Positions 29,178 to 37,350 are shown, numbered from the stretch's first letter. The stretch: DNA of 64,000 nt from Acidobacteriota bacterium (GCA_018000455.1 JAGNJW010000004.1:62001-126000); one strand, 5' to 3'. Notes: a model not told the origin generated them from the letters alone. Program-made: numbers and translations.

Positions 29178-30221
29178 TCAGTGATCGACTGCGCCATCGC
29201 CCAGCGTGAAGTGCCAGTCGTCGGTGGTGAGGTAGAACGCGCTGGTCGCTCGCGTGTCGTTCAGCTTGACGGTCACGCTCGCTGACGAGCGCACGCCGAA
29301 GTAGCCCGAGCGCTTCAGCACACGGCGAAAGCCGGCGTGCAGCGCGTGGCAGCGAATCTTGTCGGAGTCGGCGACGCGGGCCTCGCGATCGACCCACCGC
29401 AGCAGTGTCTTGAGCGCGCGATCGTCGCCCGGCACGGCCAGGAAATCGACCACGTGGGTGACGCGTCCGCGCGGCTCGTGGGCGTGGCGGTAGACGACGT
29501 AGCCGGCGGCCGCACCTTGACGCCGCAGCACCGCGATGGCGTAGCGCACGTGCGGCGGTTCGGCGAACCGCCAGTTCAGGTAGGCCGCGTCACGGCGCAC
29601 CGCCAGGGTGATCTTGTCAGCGGCCCGTGTCCACAGTTCGTCGGCACTCGTGTCGAGCCGTCGCACGACCTCGACCGACTCGCGCAGCGGCCGCTGGCGG
29701 GCGACGACTTTCACGATCGGCAGCGTCACCGCCGACACCAGCCGGTTCACTGGTTGCGGCCAGTCGGGCCGGCGCAGCGCGCGCCGGCTGAGTGGCTTCA
29801 CGAGGCACGGCAGGGTCACTGCTGCCGGTAGCCGCAGGCGGTCCAGCACGGCGCGTGTCGAGTCGCTGAGATTCGAGGCCAGCGTGACGTCGTGGTCGCG
29901 ATGGGCTGCGCGCAAGAGCAGTTCGTGCAGGCCCTGGCGGTCACGCTCGGCGGCGACCACCGGGTTGACCAGCCACGCACCGCGCCGCTCGGTGCCGCTG
30001 ACCGACACGCGAACGGGCTGCGGCGCCAGCGCCCCGACAATCGCCGTGCCCTCGCGTACCACCCACGGGGCGTCGACCGCGCCCCGTGATCCGGGGTTCT
30101 GCCGGCGCTCCCACTGCCAGGTGAGCTTCAGGCGTTCGGCAGCCTCCACGCCGAGCGTGCGGCGATAGAGCGCCTCCAGCGCCCGGCGGTCATCCGAGCG
30201 GTAGCGATCGAGACCGGACAT
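29178..30221 (-). CDS. GNAT-fold acyltransferase-like protein
   Basis: A 347-residue soluble protein resembling double-GNAT acetyltransferases found near polysaccharide genes. The N-terminal third (FRSDD-type start, then GALAPQPVRVSVSGTERRGAWLVNPVV and RQGLHELLLRAA) has the GNAT core, with an acyl-CoA-binding-like loop. A central DAAYLNWRFAEPPHVRYAIA segment is a strong mark of this group. The C-terminal half ends with YLTTDDWHF. Transfer of an acyl or aminoacyl group to a sugar is plausible from context but not shown. It lies 9 nt after the STN-domain gene. Confidence 0.68.
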   Translation of the reverse strand: MSGLDRYRSDDRRALEALYRRTLGVEAAERLKLTWQWERRQNPGSRGAVDAPWVVREGTAIVGALAPQPVRVSVSGTERRGAWLVNPVVAAERDRQGLHELLLRAAHRDHDVTLASNLSDSTRAVLDRLRLPAAVTLPCLVKPLSRRALRRPDWPQPVNRLVSAVTLPIVKVVARQRPLRESVEVVRRLDTSADELWTRAADKITLAVRRDAAYLNWRFAEPPHVRYAIAVLRRQGAAAGYVVYRHAHEPRGRVTHVVDFLAVPGDDRALKTLLRWVDREARVADSDKIRCHALHAGFRRVLKRSGYFGVRSSASVTVKLNDTRATSAFYLTTDDWHFTLGDGAVDH

Positions 30222-30230
30222 TCGGGGCGG

Positions 30231-30971
30231 TTATCCCTGCGGGCGAGGACGCGCGCCGGGCGGGGGCGGCTGCTGCACGACGCCCGGCGTGGGCGAGCCG
30301 ATGATGCCGAAGGCTGGCTGCGTCTGTGGTTGCACGGGGACGAAGAGGTTCTGACCGTTTTGGGGCTGCAGCGGCTGGCCGAACGGATTCTGCGGCACCG
30401 GTTGCCCGAAGGGATTGGCCGGCGGCTGGCCGAATGCGTTGGTCGTTCCGGGCTGGCCGAACGCGTTGGCAAACGGATTGACCTGCGGCATCTCGGCTAC
30501 CGGCTCGGGCTCCCCGACGCCGAGGTCGGACGAGTCCGGAGGTTCAACGGCGGGCGGCACACCGAATGGACGCGGCATGTTCCGCCCGCCCGCGCTGGCC
30601 GATGGCGCCGGGCCACCCCCGGCCGGGGGCGTGCTGGTTGCAAGGACCATGATTCGGTCGTAGCCGGAGCGGCCGCTGCCCGGGACCGAACGCGAGGCAG
30701 CCATATAGCCGGCCGCGCCACGAAGCACGATGTCGAGGGCCTTGGCTTCGGGGACGCCCTCGAGGCTGAGCGTGAGAGGCGCGCCGGTCACCCGATCACC
30801 ACCGACCACGCGTGTGCCGCCGACGCGCGCCCATTCGGCGAGCACCTGGCTGACCGGGACGTTGGTGGCCTGCAGGGTCACCAGCCCGTCGCGGATGTCG
30901 AGGCTGAGCTGCTGCGCCGAGGCCGGGAGCGTGATGAGCAGTGCCAGAGCCGTGACGAAGGCGCGGACCAT
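30231..30971 (-). CDS. Secreted STN-domain protein with Asn-Pro-Phe-Gly-Gln-Pro repeats
   Basis: A 246-residue exported protein with a signal peptide (residues 1-20, ending PASAQQ). Residues about 21-95 match an STN/secretin short domain: VTLQATNVPVSQVLAEWAR and VTGAPLTLSLEGVPEAKALD. The rest is disordered, rich in Pro, Gly, Gln and Asn, with five imperfect repeats of the type NPFGQP or NAFGQP at about 175-220. No secretin pore or TonB receptor domain follows. It probably binds another envelope protein. The ATG at 30971 follows a TATACT box by 9 nt; a start 12 codons upstream overlaps that box. Confidence 0.72.
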   Translation of the reverse strand: MVRAFVTALALLITLPASAQQLSLDIRDGLVTLQATNVPVSQVLAEWARVGGTRVVGGDRVTGAPLTLSLEGVPEAKALDIVLRGAAGYMAASRSVPGSGRSGYDRIMVLATSTPPAGGGPAPSASAGGRNMPRPFGVPPAVEPPDSSDLGVGEPEPVAEMPQVNPFANAFGQPGTTNAFGQPPANPFGQPVPQNPFGQPLQPQNGQNLFVPVQPQTQPAFGIIGSPTPGVVQQPPPPGARPRPQG

Positions 30972-30980
30972 GATGGATCC

Positions 30981-31007
30981 AGTATACGCTCGTCCGCCGG
31001 ACGTCAA
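30981..31007 (-). promoter_or_regulatory. Internal promoter of the STN-domain gene
   Basis: Minus-strand TTGACG (31007-31002) and TATACT (30986-30981) are separated by 15 nt; the -10 is 9 nt from the ATG, giving an almost leaderless transcript. The -35 overlaps the stop codon of the upstream epimerase gene. The spacing is short, so strength is uncertain. Confidence 0.5.
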
Positions 31008-31966
31008 TGGGTGCGGAAGTGCTCCACGACCCGGCGGATGATTTCGTCCAGCCCGACCTTGGGCTCGTAGCCCACCAGCTGGCGGATCTTGGTCAGATCC
31101 GGCACCCGGCGCGGCATGTCCTCGAAGCCCGAATCGTAGGCCTGCTCGTAGGGAATCGTCACGATGTCGGAGCTCGACCCGGTGGCCGACTTGACCCGCT
31201 CGGCCAGGCCGCGGATGCTGACCTCCTCGACGTTGCCGATGTTGAAGACCTGCCCGATCGCCTTCGGCTCGAGCATCAGGGCTATCAGGCCGCGCACGAC
31301 GTCGCCCACGTACGTGAAGCTGCGACTCTGCGTGCCGTCGCCGAACACGGTAATCGGCTCGTTGGCCAGCGCCTGGCGGACGAAGTTCGGCAGCACCATG
31401 CCGTACTGGCCGGTCTGGCGCGGGCCCACGGTATTGAATAGGCGGAAGACGATCGCTGGCAGCTTGCGTTCCTTGTAGTAGGCCAGGGCGTGGAACTCAT
31501 CGAGCATCTTGCTGCAGGCGTAGGCCCAGCGATGACGTGTCGTCGCCCCGAGCACCAGGTCGGCGTCCTCCTGAAAGGGCACGTTGGTGCTCTTGCCGTA
31601 GACCTCGGAGGTGGAGGCGACGAGCACGAGCTTCTTCTTCTTGCTGGCGTGCCTCAGCACTACCTCGGTGCCGTGCACGTTGCACTCGATGGTGTGCACC
31701 GGGCGCTCCACGATGAGCTTCACGCCGACGGCCGCCGCGAGATGGAAGACCACGTCGGCGTGGTCGACGAGCTCGGCGGTGAGCTGCTCGTTGAAAACGG
31801 TGTCGATCGTGTAGCCGAAGTGCTGCTGCGGCTTCAGGTGCGAGATGTTGTCGATCGACCCCGTGGACAGGTCGTCCACGACGTGCACGTGGTGACCGGC
31901 GGAAAGCAGCGCCTCGGACAGATGGGAGCCGACGAAACCGGCGCCTCCGGTGATCAGGACTCGCAT
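31004..31966 (-). CDS. NAD-dependent sugar epimerase/dehydratase (extended SDR)
   Basis: A 320-residue extended short-chain dehydrogenase acting on nucleotide sugars. The NAD-binding motif is TGGAGFVGSHL (7-16). The catalytic Ser is in VASTSEVYG (about 118-120), with Tyr149 and Lys153 in WAYACSK. PRQTGQYGMVLPNFV and RSFTYVGDVVRG are typical of UDP-glucuronate decarboxylase and UDP-glucose 4-epimerase relatives. The exact sugar cannot be fixed. It follows the DegT aminotransferase by 4 nt, so both probably supply one modified sugar. Confidence 0.87.
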   Translation of the reverse strand: MRVLITGGAGFVGSHLSEALLSAGHHVHVVDDLSTGSIDNISHLKPQQHFGYTIDTVFNEQLTAELVDHADVVFHLAAAVGVKLIVERPVHTIECNVHGTEVVLRHASKKKKLVLVASTSEVYGKSTNVPFQEDADLVLGATTRHRWAYACSKMLDEFHALAYYKERKLPAIVFRLFNTVGPRQTGQYGMVLPNFVRQALANEPITVFGDGTQSRSFTYVGDVVRGLIALMLEPKAIGQVFNIGNVEEVSIRGLAERVKSATGSSSDIVTIPYEQAYDSGFEDMPRRVPDLTKIRQLVGYEPKVGLDEIIRRVVEHFRTH

Positions 31967-31970
31967 TGGG

Positions 31971-33071
31971 TCACCTCGAAAAAGCCGCGACAGCGGCGGT
32001 CACCTCGGCCTGGGCGTCTGGCGAGAGTGACGGATAGAGCGGTAAGGAGACGACCTCGGAGGTGACCCGGTCGGCCACCGGGCACATCGCCGGCGCCCAC
32101 GGTGTGGCGGCCGGCTGTCGGGGAATCGGCACCGGATAGTGGATCAGGGTTTCGATGCCGGCAGCGCGCAGGTGCGCCTGGAAGCGATCTCGTTCCGCGA
32201 CCAGCACTGGGAACAGATGGTACACGTGCCCAGCGTCGTACTCGGCCGGCACCTGCATGGCTGGCGAGCGCAGGCTCGCGCGGTAGGCGGCGGCGAGCCG
32301 CCGCCTGGCCGCTGTCGCGTTCCGAAGGCGCGGTAGTCGCGCCCGCAGCACGGCCGCCTGCAATTCATCCAGCCGGCTGTTCACGCCACGTTCCTGGTGA
32401 TGGTAGCGCGTTACCTGACCGCCGTTGCGCAGGCGCCTGATGCGATCGGCCAGTGCCGGATCGTCAGTGGTCACGGCGCCGCCGTCCCCCAGTGCGCCGA
32501 GATTCTTCGTCGGGTAGAAACTGTAGGCGGCGGCAGCCGAGCCGCGCCCGACTGGTGCGCCGCCACAGGTCGCCAGATGCGCCTGGCAGGCGTCCTCGAC
32601 GACCACCAGCATGTGCCGTGCAGCCACGGCGTGGATGCCGTCGAGGTCGGCCGGTTGTCCGTAGAGATGCACCGGCAGGATGGCGCGCGTGCGGCTCGTG
32701 ACGGCGGCAGCCGCCGCGGCCGGATCCAGCGTCAGCCGGCCTGGATCGACATCGGCGAAGACCGGCGTGGCGCCCGCCATGTCGATCGCCAGCGCCGAAT
32801 ACGCGGCTGAGAGCGGCGACGTGATGACTTCGTCGCCCGGGCCGACGCCGAGGGCCCTGAGCGCCAAAGCGATGGCATCGGTGCCGGTGTTGACGCCGGC
32901 CGCGTGACCGGCGCCCATGGCCGCAGCGAATTCCGCCTCGAAGGCCGCCACTTCGGGGCCAAGGACGAACCATCCCGAATCGATGACGCGGGCGATGGCT
33001 GCCTCGACGTCGGTGCGGTCGTCGCCGAGCTGCAGCATGTTGAAAGGAACGCGGAATCCCTGCGCGCTCAT
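31971..33071 (-). CDS. DegT/DnrJ/EryC1 family sugar aminotransferase
   Basis: A 366-residue pyridoxal-phosphate enzyme. The cofactor lysine is Lys189 in SFYPTKNLGALGDGG. GVNTGTDAIALAL binds phosphate; VVEDACQAHLA holds the ring-contacting Asp; RGVNSRLDELQAAVL is a family signature. It converts a keto-sugar nucleotide into an amino sugar, usually acting after a dehydratase; the SDR genes on either side could supply the keto-sugar. The ATG overlaps the preceding SDR stop by 4 nt; the longer frame upstream is out-of-gene. Confidence 0.9.
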   Translation of the reverse strand: MSAQGFRVPFNMLQLGDDRTDVEAAIARVIDSGWFVLGPEVAAFEAEFAAAMGAGHAAGVNTGTDAIALALRALGVGPGDEVITSPLSAAYSALAIDMAGATPVFADVDPGRLTLDPAAAAAAVTSRTRAILPVHLYGQPADLDGIHAVAARHMLVVVEDACQAHLATCGGAPVGRGSAAAAYSFYPTKNLGALGDGGAVTTDDPALADRIRRLRNGGQVTRYHHQERGVNSRLDELQAAVLRARLPRLRNATAARRRLAAAYRASLRSPAMQVPAEYDAGHVYHLFPVLVAERDRFQAHLRAAGIETLIHYPVPIPRQPAATPWAPAMCPVADRVTSEVVSLPLYPSLSPDAQAEVTAAVAAFSR

Positions 33072-34081
33072 GCCGAGCCGGCCTCGTCGACGTAGGCGGC
33101 GTAGTGCGCGCGGTAGTAGGCGAGGGTGTTGGCGAGTCCGTCGCGCAGGCGCACCTGCGGCGACCAGCCCGTGCGCGCCCGGAAGCGGCTCGAATCGGCA
33201 TAGAAGCTGCCGATGTCGATGGCCTTCTTCTCGGGCGGCCATTCGACGAAGCGGCACGTGCCACCCCCACTCAGTTCGAGCAGCAGGTGCACGAGATCGG
33301 CGTGGCTGGTGGGTTCGTCGCCGCCGACGTTGAACACCTCGCCGTTGACCTCATCGGCGGCGCCGGCGCGCAGGAAGGCGTCGACGGCGTCGTCGACGTA
33401 GACGAAGTCGCGAATCTGCGACCCGTCACCGAACACCTGAATCTCACCGCCGTCGAGCGCTAGACGCACGAACCAGCCGATGAAGCCCTGGCGGTTGTGG
33501 GCAATGAGCTGCCGCGGCCCATAGACGTTGGTCAGTCGCAGCGAGCACGCCCGCACGCCGAAGACGTTGTTGTAGACCAGGTGGTAGTACTCACCGGCCA
33601 CCTTGTTGATGCCGTTGACGTCGGTCGGCCGCACGAGATGGTCTTCGGTGACCGGCAGATGATCAGGCCGGCCGTAAACCTGCCGCGTCCCGGCGAACAC
33701 GACCTTGGTGCCGGGGTTGTGATGGCGGCAGGCCTCGAGCAGCGTGAGCTGGGCCCGGCAGTTGACCTCGAGATCGGTGTGCGGGTCGCGCATGCTGTCG
33801 ATGTGGCTGACCTGCCCGGCCAGGTTGAAGATGACGTCGTGCCCGCGCACGAGATAGTTCATCGTGTTGGCCTGGCGGATGTCGGCGACGTTCACCCGCA
33901 CGAGATCCTTCACCGCCTCGATGTTGGCCAAGTTGCCACCGGAGCCTGGAATCAATGAATCCACCAGCAGGACGTCGGCGCCGAGCTGCACCAGCCGGAT
34001 TGCGAGGTTGCTGCCGATGAAGCCGAGGCCGCCGGTGATCATCACGCGGCGGCTGCGGTAGTGGCCGGCGACGTCGATCAT
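33068..34081 (-). CDS. NAD-dependent epimerase/dehydratase lacking the catalytic tyrosine
   Basis: A 337-residue extended SDR. The dinucleotide motif ITGGLGFIGSNLA is intact; substrate-side marks are AGTRQVYGRPD, RLTNVYGPRQ, GSQIRDFVYVDDAVDAFL and EVFNVGGDEPTSH. The catalytic motif reads NGINK instead of YxxxK: Asn156 replaces Tyr, while Lys160 is kept. I recall this pattern from a recurring subfamily rather than as a random mutation, but cannot confirm it here. Its reaction is therefore uncertain; it may bind rather than oxidise the sugar. It overlaps neighbours on both sides by 4 nt. Confidence 0.83.
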   Translation of the reverse strand: MIDVAGHYRSRRVMITGGLGFIGSNLAIRLVQLGADVLLVDSLIPGSGGNLANIEAVKDLVRVNVADIRQANTMNYLVRGHDVIFNLAGQVSHIDSMRDPHTDLEVNCRAQLTLLEACRHHNPGTKVVFAGTRQVYGRPDHLPVTEDHLVRPTDVNGINKVAGEYYHLVYNNVFGVRACSLRLTNVYGPRQLIAHNRQGFIGWFVRLALDGGEIQVFGDGSQIRDFVYVDDAVDAFLRAGAADEVNGEVFNVGGDEPTSHADLVHLLLELSGGGTCRFVEWPPEKKAIDIGSFYADSSRFRARTGWSPQVRLRDGLANTLAYYRAHYAAYVDEAGSA

Positions 34082-34857
34082 CGAGGCTTCCGCGCCGATC
34101 CGGACGTGGCTGCACGCGCTGGCCGCGCCCGCAGGTGTTCCCGCCGCACGACCAGCGCCCACCACAGCTTCAGCACATCAACGCCGGTCCGCGCGATTCT
34201 GGGGAAGTTGAAGAACTGCGAGGTGCCGTGCGTGCGGTGGTAGTGGTGCACCGGCACTTCGGCCACCCGGAACCCCGCGTCCTTGAACTTCTTCATCATC
34301 TCCAGGCAGATGACGCCGCTGCTCTTCTCGAGGCGGACGGTGTCGAAGATCCGGCGTCGCATGAGGCGGAAGTCACAGTCGACGTCGCGTACCGTGAGCC
34401 CGAACAGCGTCTTCACCGTGTGATGGTAGATGCGCCCGATGACGATGCGGTGCAGCGGGTCTGAGCGGCTGATCTTCCAGCCGTTCACCCAGTCGACGTC
34501 GTCGGTGAGCGCCTTCCAGAGTTGGGCGACCTCGCCCGGATCGTACTGCGCATCGCCGTCGGTGTAGAAGACCAGATCCTTAGTGGCCGACTCGAAGCCG
34601 CTCCGCAGGGCGCCGCCGTAGCCGCGATTCACGACGTGGTGGACGACCCGGAAGTGCTCCGGATAGAGCCGCGTCAACTCGTCGAGGATGTCGCCGGTGT
34701 CATCACCGCTTCCGTCGTTGACCACGATCACTTCGTAGTCAGGCGTCAGAGACTCGGCCACCTGCAGCGCCCGGATCACGAGACTGCCGATCGTGCCGCT
34801 GTCGTTGTAGGCGGGAAAGAAGATGGTGAGGCTGGCCGGGGCCGTCGACGAGTTCAT
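34078..34857 (-). CDS. Glycosyltransferase family 2
   Basis: A 259-residue GT-A enzyme. The nucleotide-sugar site starts LTIFFPAYNDSGTIG and VIVVNDGSGDDTG; the metal-binding acidic motif is YTDGDAQYDPGE; RDVDCDFRLMRRR matches polyprenyl-phosphate sugar synthases. No transmembrane helices are evident, so it acts at the cytoplasmic membrane face. The ATG at 34857 (MNSST) is preferred; it starts 2 nt before the previous gene's stop region ends. It overlaps the SDR gene by 4 nt. Confidence 0.88.
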   Translation of the reverse strand: MNSSTAPASLTIFFPAYNDSGTIGSLVIRALQVAESLTPDYEVIVVNDGSGDDTGDILDELTRLYPEHFRVVHHVVNRGYGGALRSGFESATKDLVFYTDGDAQYDPGEVAQLWKALTDDVDWVNGWKISRSDPLHRIVIGRIYHHTVKTLFGLTVRDVDCDFRLMRRRIFDTVRLEKSSGVICLEMMKKFKDAGFRVAEVPVHHYHRTHGTSQFFNFPRIARTGVDVLKLWWALVVRREHLRARPARAATSGSARKPR

Positions 34858-34859
34858 GG

Positions 34860-35639
34860 TCACGAATCGGCCGAATTGTATCGTGTGCCCTCGGTCCGGC
34901 GGGGGCCAAACCATCGCCGCAGCAGCAGGCGCCAGGGTGTGAAGAACGACTCGCGGATGACACCGCCCGAGATTTTCGACGCGCCCACGCGGCGCTCCAC
35001 GAAGATGATCGGCACTTCCGACACCGTGCAGCCGGCTTCGATCGCCAGGAACAACGTCTCGACCTGAAAGGAATAGCCATCCGAGGTGATGGCGTCGAGC
35101 GGCAGCTTGGCGACGCTCTCACGGCGCCAGCAGCGAAACCCCGCGGTGCAGTCGCGGACGGCCATGCCGGTGACGGTGCGCACGTACCAGTTCGCGAACG
35201 TGCTCAGCATGAGGCGCCGCAGCGGCCAGTTCACGACGCTGACGCCCTGCAGGTAGCGCGAGCCGATGACCAGGTCAGTTGCCGACGTGGCGCGCGCGAG
35301 CTCTGGCAGGTATTTCGGATCGTGCGAGAGGTCGGCGTCCATTTGAAAGACCACATCGACATCGGTGGCGAGCGCGGCGCGCATGCCGTCGAGGTAGGAG
35401 CGTCCCAGCCCGCGCTTACCGGTGCGATGCATCACCGACAGCCGGCCACCGCTGGCCGCTGCCAGCTCATTGGCCAGCTTTCCCGTGCCGTCGGGCGAGC
35501 CGTCGTCGATGACCAGCACGCGCACGTTCGGCTGCGCGAGCAGCAGGTCCACGATGGTCGGCAGATTCTCGCGCTCGTTGTAGGTGGGCAACAGCACGAG
35601 GGCGCGCGGCAGCGCGTCGGTCGGAGTCGGCTCAGCCAT
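34860..35639 (-). CDS. Polyprenol monophosphomannose synthase-like glycosyltransferase (GT2)
   Basis: A 259-residue enzyme resembling bacterial dolichol-phosphate mannose synthases. LVLLPTYNERENLPTIV and VIDDGSPDGTG form the nucleotide site; MDADLSHDPKYLP is the catalytic metal motif; VRDCTAGFRCWRRE and FVERRVGASKISGGV are family signatures. It transfers mannose (or a related hexose) from GDP-mannose to polyprenyl phosphate, providing a donor for periplasmic glycosylation. The ATG at 35639 overlaps the glycosyltransferase upstream by 8 nt; codons further upstream are not used. Confidence 0.88.
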   Translation of the reverse strand: MAEPTPTDALPRALVLLPTYNERENLPTIVDLLLAQPNVRVLVIDDGSPDGTGKLANELAAASGGRLSVMHRTGKRGLGRSYLDGMRAALATDVDVVFQMDADLSHDPKYLPELARATSATDLVIGSRYLQGVSVVNWPLRRLMLSTFANWYVRTVTGMAVRDCTAGFRCWRRESVAKLPLDAITSDGYSFQVETLFLAIEAGCTVSEVPIIFVERRVGASKISGGVIRESFFTPWRLLLRRWFGPRRTEGTRYNSADS

Positions 35640-36678
35640 GTGACACGAGGCGGTCGACGACGCCGTCCCAGGTGATGGCCGCGGCGCGGGCGCGGCCTGC
35701 CTCTCCGAGTGAGGCCGCACGCCCGCGCGAGGCGTGCAGCGCCGCCACCGCGTCGCCGAGCGCTTCCGGTTCGGGCGGCGCCACCGCGCCGGTCACGCCG
35801 TCGTCCACGAACTCGAGCGTGCCGCCGGAATCGGCGGCCGTGACCACCGGCTTGGCCGCCAGGAACGCCTCGAGCGTCACCAGGCCGTAGTCCTCGTCGA
35901 ACGGCACGTAGATGACGGCGAGCGCCTCGCGATAGAGCGCCGGGAGCGCGTCGTCGCCGACCGCGCCGAGGAACGAGACACGTCGAGCTACCCCCGCCTC
36001 CTCGGCGACGCGTTCGACCAGCCGGCGCTGACTGCCTTCACCGACGACGACCAGGCGCAGCGGCTCGGGCCAGTAGGCGACCGACCGCACGGCCAGGTCG
36101 ACGCGCTTGTTCTGTTCGAGCCGGGCGACCGACAGCACGTAGTCGCCGTAGGGCCCAGGCGTGAGGTGGCGTGCGAGCAGCGGCGGGTGGTAGAGCGGGA
36201 TCGAGTCGAGGCCGTTGTAGCGCGAGAGGCGGGCCGTCACCGTTTTCGAGATGGTATAGCGCCCGACACACTCGCCGAGTGCTCGCTCGTCGATCTGCAT
36301 CAGCCGATCGCGCAGCGCCACGTCGACCTCTTCGTGCGCGAAGTCGGAGTAGGGCGTCGCCGCCAGCTCGTAGGCCGCCCGGTGCTGGTGCACGAGCCAG
36401 CAGACCTTGCGCGGATGGCGGGCGAGATAGGTCGGAAACTTCGTGGCGACGACCAAATCGACGGGCCGGCCGTTGCTCTCGCTCAGATCGAGCAGGCTCC
36501 AGGCCGCCGCGTGCGGCAGCAGTTCGTCCTTCGGATACCACTTGAAGGGCACCGACACCCGATCGGTCTCGAACCCGCGCCCCCGGAGCTCGTCGACGAG
36601 TTGCTGCACGAGCAACTCGGCGCCCCCGCGGACGAACGGAACCTGAGTTTCGCAAACGAGTACTGTGCGAACGGCCAT
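35632..36678 (-). CDS. Glycosyltransferase family 4
   Basis: A 348-residue GT-B enzyme. The N-terminal FVRGGAELLVQQLVDEL is the acceptor-side mark of family 4; YVLSVARLEQNKRVDLAV starts the C-terminal domain; VIYVPFDEDYGLVTLEAFLAAKPVV includes the E-x7-E nucleotide-sugar motif. It is probably the first gene of the minus-strand glycan cluster. The start ATG (MAVRTVLVCE) lies about 25 nt after a TACGAT -10-like box (36709-36704), which lacks a convincing -35. It diverges from mraZ across about 200 nt. Confidence 0.9.
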   Translation of the reverse strand: MAVRTVLVCETQVPFVRGGAELLVQQLVDELRGRGFETDRVSVPFKWYPKDELLPHAAAWSLLDLSESNGRPVDLVVATKFPTYLARHPRKVCWLVHQHRAAYELAATPYSDFAHEEVDVALRDRLMQIDERALGECVGRYTISKTVTARLSRYNGLDSIPLYHPPLLARHLTPGPYGDYVLSVARLEQNKRVDLAVRSVAYWPEPLRLVVVGEGSQRRLVERVAEEAGVARRVSFLGAVGDDALPALYREALAVIYVPFDEDYGLVTLEAFLAAKPVVTAADSGGTLEFVDDGVTGAVAPPEPEALGDAVAALHASRGRAASLGEAGRARAAAITWDGVVDRLVSHG

Positions 36679-36826
36679 TACGTGTGCAAAAATGGAACCG
36701 GTAATCGTAGCACGCGCCTGAAATGGCGAAACAAAAGCGATGGCCCTTGCGGTCTCGCGTTCGCCCGCTGCCACAAAAAGTAGGGCGAATCAAATACGTA
36801 AGCCCAATTTCCACGACAACTTACCG

Positions 36827-36855
36827 TTGACAGGTTCGCCTCGGTCCCATACGAT
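36827..36855 (+). promoter_or_regulatory. Promoter of the division/cell-wall (dcw) cluster
   Basis: TTGACA (36827-36832), a 17-nt spacer and TACGAT (36850-36855, 4 of 6) form a good sigma70-like promoter. Transcription should start near 36862, inside the MraZ-type repeats and about 18 nt before the mraZ GTG. Confidence 0.78.
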
Positions 36856-36860
36856 TCGGG

Positions 36861-36884
36861 TGGATTTTTCTGGACCAAAGTGGA
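36861..36884 (+). promoter_or_regulatory. MraZ-type operator: three TGGA repeats at 10-nt spacing
   Basis: TGGA occurs at 36861, 36871 and 36881, exactly one repeat per 10 nt. Known MraZ sites are TGGG(N)-N5 repeats with the same period upstream of mraZ. Here the third base pattern is TGGA and the last repeat includes the mraZ start codon (GTG at 36880). The array covers the predicted transcription start, so autorepression is likely. Confidence 0.7.
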
Positions 36885-37332
36885 CTCAAAGAACCTCCGG
36901 GGACGCGCGCAGGCCAAGATCGACGACAAGGGCCGGCTCAAGATCCCGAACGTCTTTCGTGCCGTGATCCAACAGGAGCACGGTCCGGAAGTCTTCGTCA
37001 CCAGCCTGACCGGCGACTCGGTACGCGTGTATCCGATGCCGGTCTGGCTCGAAGTCGAGCGCAAGCTGGCCTTGGCGCCTTCCACGCACCCGGCCCGGCT
37101 CAAGTTCCTTGACCGCGTCAACTACTTCGGTCAGGTCGCCGAGATCGACACCCAGGGCCGGCTCCTCATCCAGCCTCACCTGCGTGATTCGGCGCTCATG
37201 AGCGGCGAGGTCGACGTGCTCGGGAAATACGACTATCTCGAAGTGTGGAACCACGATCGATTCCACGCCAAAATCCTGCGCGAGCCGTTCACTGATGACG
37301 ACGCGCGTGCCCTCGCCGACTTCGGCGTCTAG
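36880..37332 (+). CDS. mraZ: MraZ, transcriptional regulator of the dcw cluster
   Basis: A 150-residue AbrB-like protein with the two MraZ repeats. Their DxxxR motifs are DDKGRLKIP (about residues 15-23) and DTQGRLLI (about 91-98). MraZ forms a ring and binds repeated TGGG-like boxes ahead of its own gene to damp cell-wall/division gene expression; such boxes are seen here. The GTG start overlaps the last repeat. A Shine-Dalgarno is weak. Its stop is 18 nt before rsmH. Confidence 0.93.
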   Translation: MDSKNLRGRAQAKIDDKGRLKIPNVFRAVIQQEHGPEVFVTSLTGDSVRVYPMPVWLEVERKLALAPSTHPARLKFLDRVNYFGQVAEIDTQGRLLIQPHLRDSALMSGEVDVLGKYDYLEVWNHDRFHAKILREPFTDDDARALADFGV

Positions 37333-37350
37333 CAGTAGCGGTCCAAACCG

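Noticed and set aside
30390..30490. CRISPR-like or tandem DNA repeat
   Set aside because: The short repeats are in-frame codons for NPFGQP-type units in a secreted protein tail, not spacered direct repeats.
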